DNA from: Agromyces intestinalis
GTDB lineage: Bacteria > Actinomycetota > Actinomycetes > Actinomycetales > Microbacteriaceae
Reading direction: 5' to 3'
Length of the DNA stretch: 64,000 nucleotides
Assembly: GCF_008365295.1 (NCBI RefSeq)
Contig: NZ_CP043505.1
Span: 1,612,001-1,676,000, forward strand
Below are positions 62,664-64,000 of this stretch, in pieces. Each line of letters starts with the position of its first letter. The stretch's first letter is position 1. The notes under the pieces are model-generated. The model was not told the DNA's origin. It saw nothing but the letters and a program-made list of their open reading frames with translations, and made no database searches. The position numbers were made by a program, and so were the translations under genes.

Positions 62664-63752
62664 ATGGCGAGCGGCATCCCCATCGAGATCTCAGGGCTCA
62701 CGAAGCGATTCGGCCATGTGACGGCGGTCGACGACCTGAGCTTCACCGTCGAGCCCGGGCGCGTGACCGGGTTCCTCGGCCCGAACGGCGCCGGCAAGAC
62801 CACCACGCTGCGCAGCCTCCTCGGCCTCGTGAAGCCGACCGCGGGCACCGCCACCTTCGACGGCACCCCGTACGCGAAGCTCGAACGCCCGCTCGAGACG
62901 GTCGGCGCGGCCCTCGACGCGGCGTTCCACCCCGGGCGCACCGCGCGCGACCACCTGCGTGTGTACGCGACCGCGTCGGGCATCGCGAAGGCCCGGGTCG
63001 ACGTGGTGCTCGAGCAGGTGGGCATCGCCGAGTACGCGAACCGCCGGGTCGGCGGCTTCTCGCTCGGCATGCGGCAGCGGCTCGCCCTCGCGTACACGCT
63101 GCTGGGCGACCCCGGCGTGCTCGTGCTCGACGAGCCGATCAACGGGCTCGACCCCGAGGGCATCCGCTGGATCCGCATCTTCCTGCAGGGCCTCGCCCGC
63201 GAGGGGCGCACCATCCTCGTCAGCTCCCACCTGCTGAGCGAGGTGCAGCAGACGGTCGACGAGGTCGTCATCATCTCGCGCGGCCGACTCGTGAAGACCG
63301 GCACCCTCTCGAGCCTCGAACTCGATTCCGCACCGCGCACGGTCGTCGACTCGCCCGACAGGTCGGCGCTCGCGACGGCGCTCGACACCGCCGGGCTCGA
63401 GTACACCCCGGGCCGACAGGGCTTCATCGTCGACGAGCCCGAGCCCGGCCGGGTCGGTCACGTCGCGTTCGTCGCGCAGGTCGAGCTGAACTCGCTGCAC
63501 CGGCTGCGCAGCGGGCTCGAAGAATCCTTCCTCCAACTGGTCGGCGAACCGAACGGCCCGGATGCCACGGGCCTCGAGCCTGCCGCGACGGGCACCGCCG
63601 CAGCCGAGGCATCCGGCGGGCCCGAGGCATCCGGTGGGCCCAAGGCATCCGGTGGGCCCGAGGCATCCGCCCAGCCCGAGGCATCCGGCCCGGCCGACCA
63701 ACCCGACGCACCCGACGCCCCGCCCGCCGCGACGACCGAATCGGAGGCCTGA
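62664..63752 (+). CDS. ABC transporter ATP-binding protein with repetitive C-terminal tail
   Basis: A 362-residue ATPase of the CcmA/DrrA-like class: Walker A FLGPNGAGKTTTLRSLLG, signature region FSLGMRQRLALAYTLLGDP, Walker B VLVLDEPINGLDPEGIRWI, H-loop ILVSSHLLSEVQQ. Residues about 225-310 form the usual C-terminal regulatory part. The last 50 residues are Ala/Gly/Pro/Glu-rich with (E/K)ASGGP repeats, encoded by five DNA units of exactly 18 bp, each holding GGCATCC. GAGGAG precedes the ATG. The permease gene follows directly. Confidence 0.92.
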   Translation: MASGIPIEISGLTKRFGHVTAVDDLSFTVEPGRVTGFLGPNGAGKTTTLRSLLGLVKPTAGTATFDGTPYAKLERPLETVGAALDAAFHPGRTARDHLRVYATASGIAKARVDVVLEQVGIAEYANRRVGGFSLGMRQRLALAYTLLGDPGVLVLDEPINGLDPEGIRWIRIFLQGLAREGRTILVSSHLLSEVQQTVDEVVIISRGRLVKTGTLSSLELDSAPRTVVDSPDRSALATALDTAGLEYTPGRQGFIVDEPEPGRVGHVAFVAQVELNSLHRLRSGLEESFLQLVGEPNGPDATGLEPAATGTAAAEASGGPEASGGPKASGGPEASAQPEASGPADQPDAPDAPPAATTESEA

Positions 63753-63753
63753 C

Positions 63754-64000
63754 ATGCGCGCGATCGCCTCCGAGTTCCAGAAGACGCTGACCACCCGCAT
63801 GTGGTGGCTGCTCGCCATCCTGCTCGTCGCATACATCGCCCTGCTCGCCGGCGGGTTCGGCGCGTTCCTCGGCTGGGCGATCGGCAACCCCGAACAGGCC
63901 GCCGAGGCGAGCAGCGGAGGCGGCGCGCTGCTGCCGCCCGGCGCGCAACCGTGGCCGCTCGTCTACAGCTTCGCGACCTCGATCGGGTACGTGTTCCCCG
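63754..64000 (+). CDS. ABC transporter permease (N-terminal part)
   Basis: Only 82 residues are visible before the window ends. MRAIASEFQKTLTTRMWWLL is the typical start of ABC-2 type permeases with a cytoplasmic helix before TM1 (AILLVAYIALLAGGFGAFLG). It begins 1 bp after the ATPase stop codon and thus forms the exporter with it. Substrate unknown. Confidence 0.85.
   Translation, partial: MRAIASEFQKTLTTRMWWLLAILLVAYIALLAGGFGAFLGWAIGNPEQAAEASSGGGALLPPGAQPWPLVYSFATSIGYVFP

Overview
The window is very GC-rich, densely coded DNA from an actinomycete, most likely a member of the Microbacteriaceae (an Agromyces/Microbacterium-like genome). This rests on the protein families (a second YidC beside a DUF6412 protein, LldD2-type lactate dehydrogenase, a Ppm1-like polyprenol-phosphate mannosyltransferase, an F420-type LLM oxidoreductase, an LAxTG cell-wall signal), the near-exclusive G/C third codon positions, and leaderless promoters in which a TANNNT box lies 6-8 nt upstream of an ATG or GTG. 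No rRNA, tRNA, CRISPR array, prophage or insertion sequence was recognised; the content is chromosomal housekeeping, metabolism and regulation.

Layout. 1-4.4 kb: 3' end of an IclR regulator gene, DJ-1/PfpI protein, DUF1707 membrane protein, NYN-LOTUS RNA-binding protein, glutamate dehydrogenase. 4.4-6.7 kb: lactate utilisation, with a FadR-type regulator overlapping lldD and two identical operators. 6.8-8.7 kb: YidC paralogue, DUF6412 protein and a basic protein. 9-14.7 kb: ROK regulator, DHFR-like protein/TetR pair, GH3 beta-glucosidase, Ppm1-like enzyme. 14.8-19 kb: POT peptide transporter, DUF4097 lipoprotein, LLM oxidoreductase, Lrp and GntR regulators. 19.2-20.9 kb: divergent pair of a RimK-type ligase fused to an RCK_C domain and a RimB-like retropepsin. 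21-26.8 kb: MacB-type exporter operon with lipoprotein and peptidoglycan-binding adaptor, divergent from an OmpR/histidine-kinase pair. 27-35.6 kb: PutA with divergent LysR, META lipoprotein, large LAxTG-anchored beta-helix protein. 35.9-45.8 kb: carotenoid-type oxidoreductase, SRPBCC protein, AI-2E exporter, DHA2 MFS/TetR pair, thioesterase, membrane protein, and three overlapping secreted-protein genes. 45.9-50.9 kb: methylcitrate cycle (prpD, prpB, prpC), interrupted by an oppositely oriented DUF559 gene. 51-54.6 kb: SufS-SufU, 3-hydroxyisobutyryl-CoA hydrolase-like protein, LysE exporter. 54.8-62.2 kb: YbhB, TrhO, two membrane proteins, TetR/FAD-monooxygenase pair, class-V aminotransferase with a PEP-mutase-like enzyme. 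62.7 kb to the end: ABC ATPase and the start of its permease.

How the genes work together. Several neighbouring sets look like self-contained regulatory circuits: LldR with its operators and lldD; the two-component system facing its exporter; three TetR genes each facing a target gene across paired palindromes; and PutA facing a LysR. Methylcitrate-cycle genes, PutA, lactate dehydrogenase and glutamate dehydrogenase together indicate growth on propionate-yielding compounds, amino acids and lactate.

The least explained feature is between the genes. Many intergenic gaps carry long near-perfect palindromes of about 60-90 bp whose arms belong to a few families. The same arm words recur at sites tens of kilobases apart, while loop sequences differ. 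Two genes (DUF559 at 47.4 kb and the LAxTG protein at 32.7-35.6 kb) are each bracketed by two palindromes of one family. A further DNA-level signal is the word GGATGCC/GGCATCC, which recurs inside genes and locally overrides codon preference.
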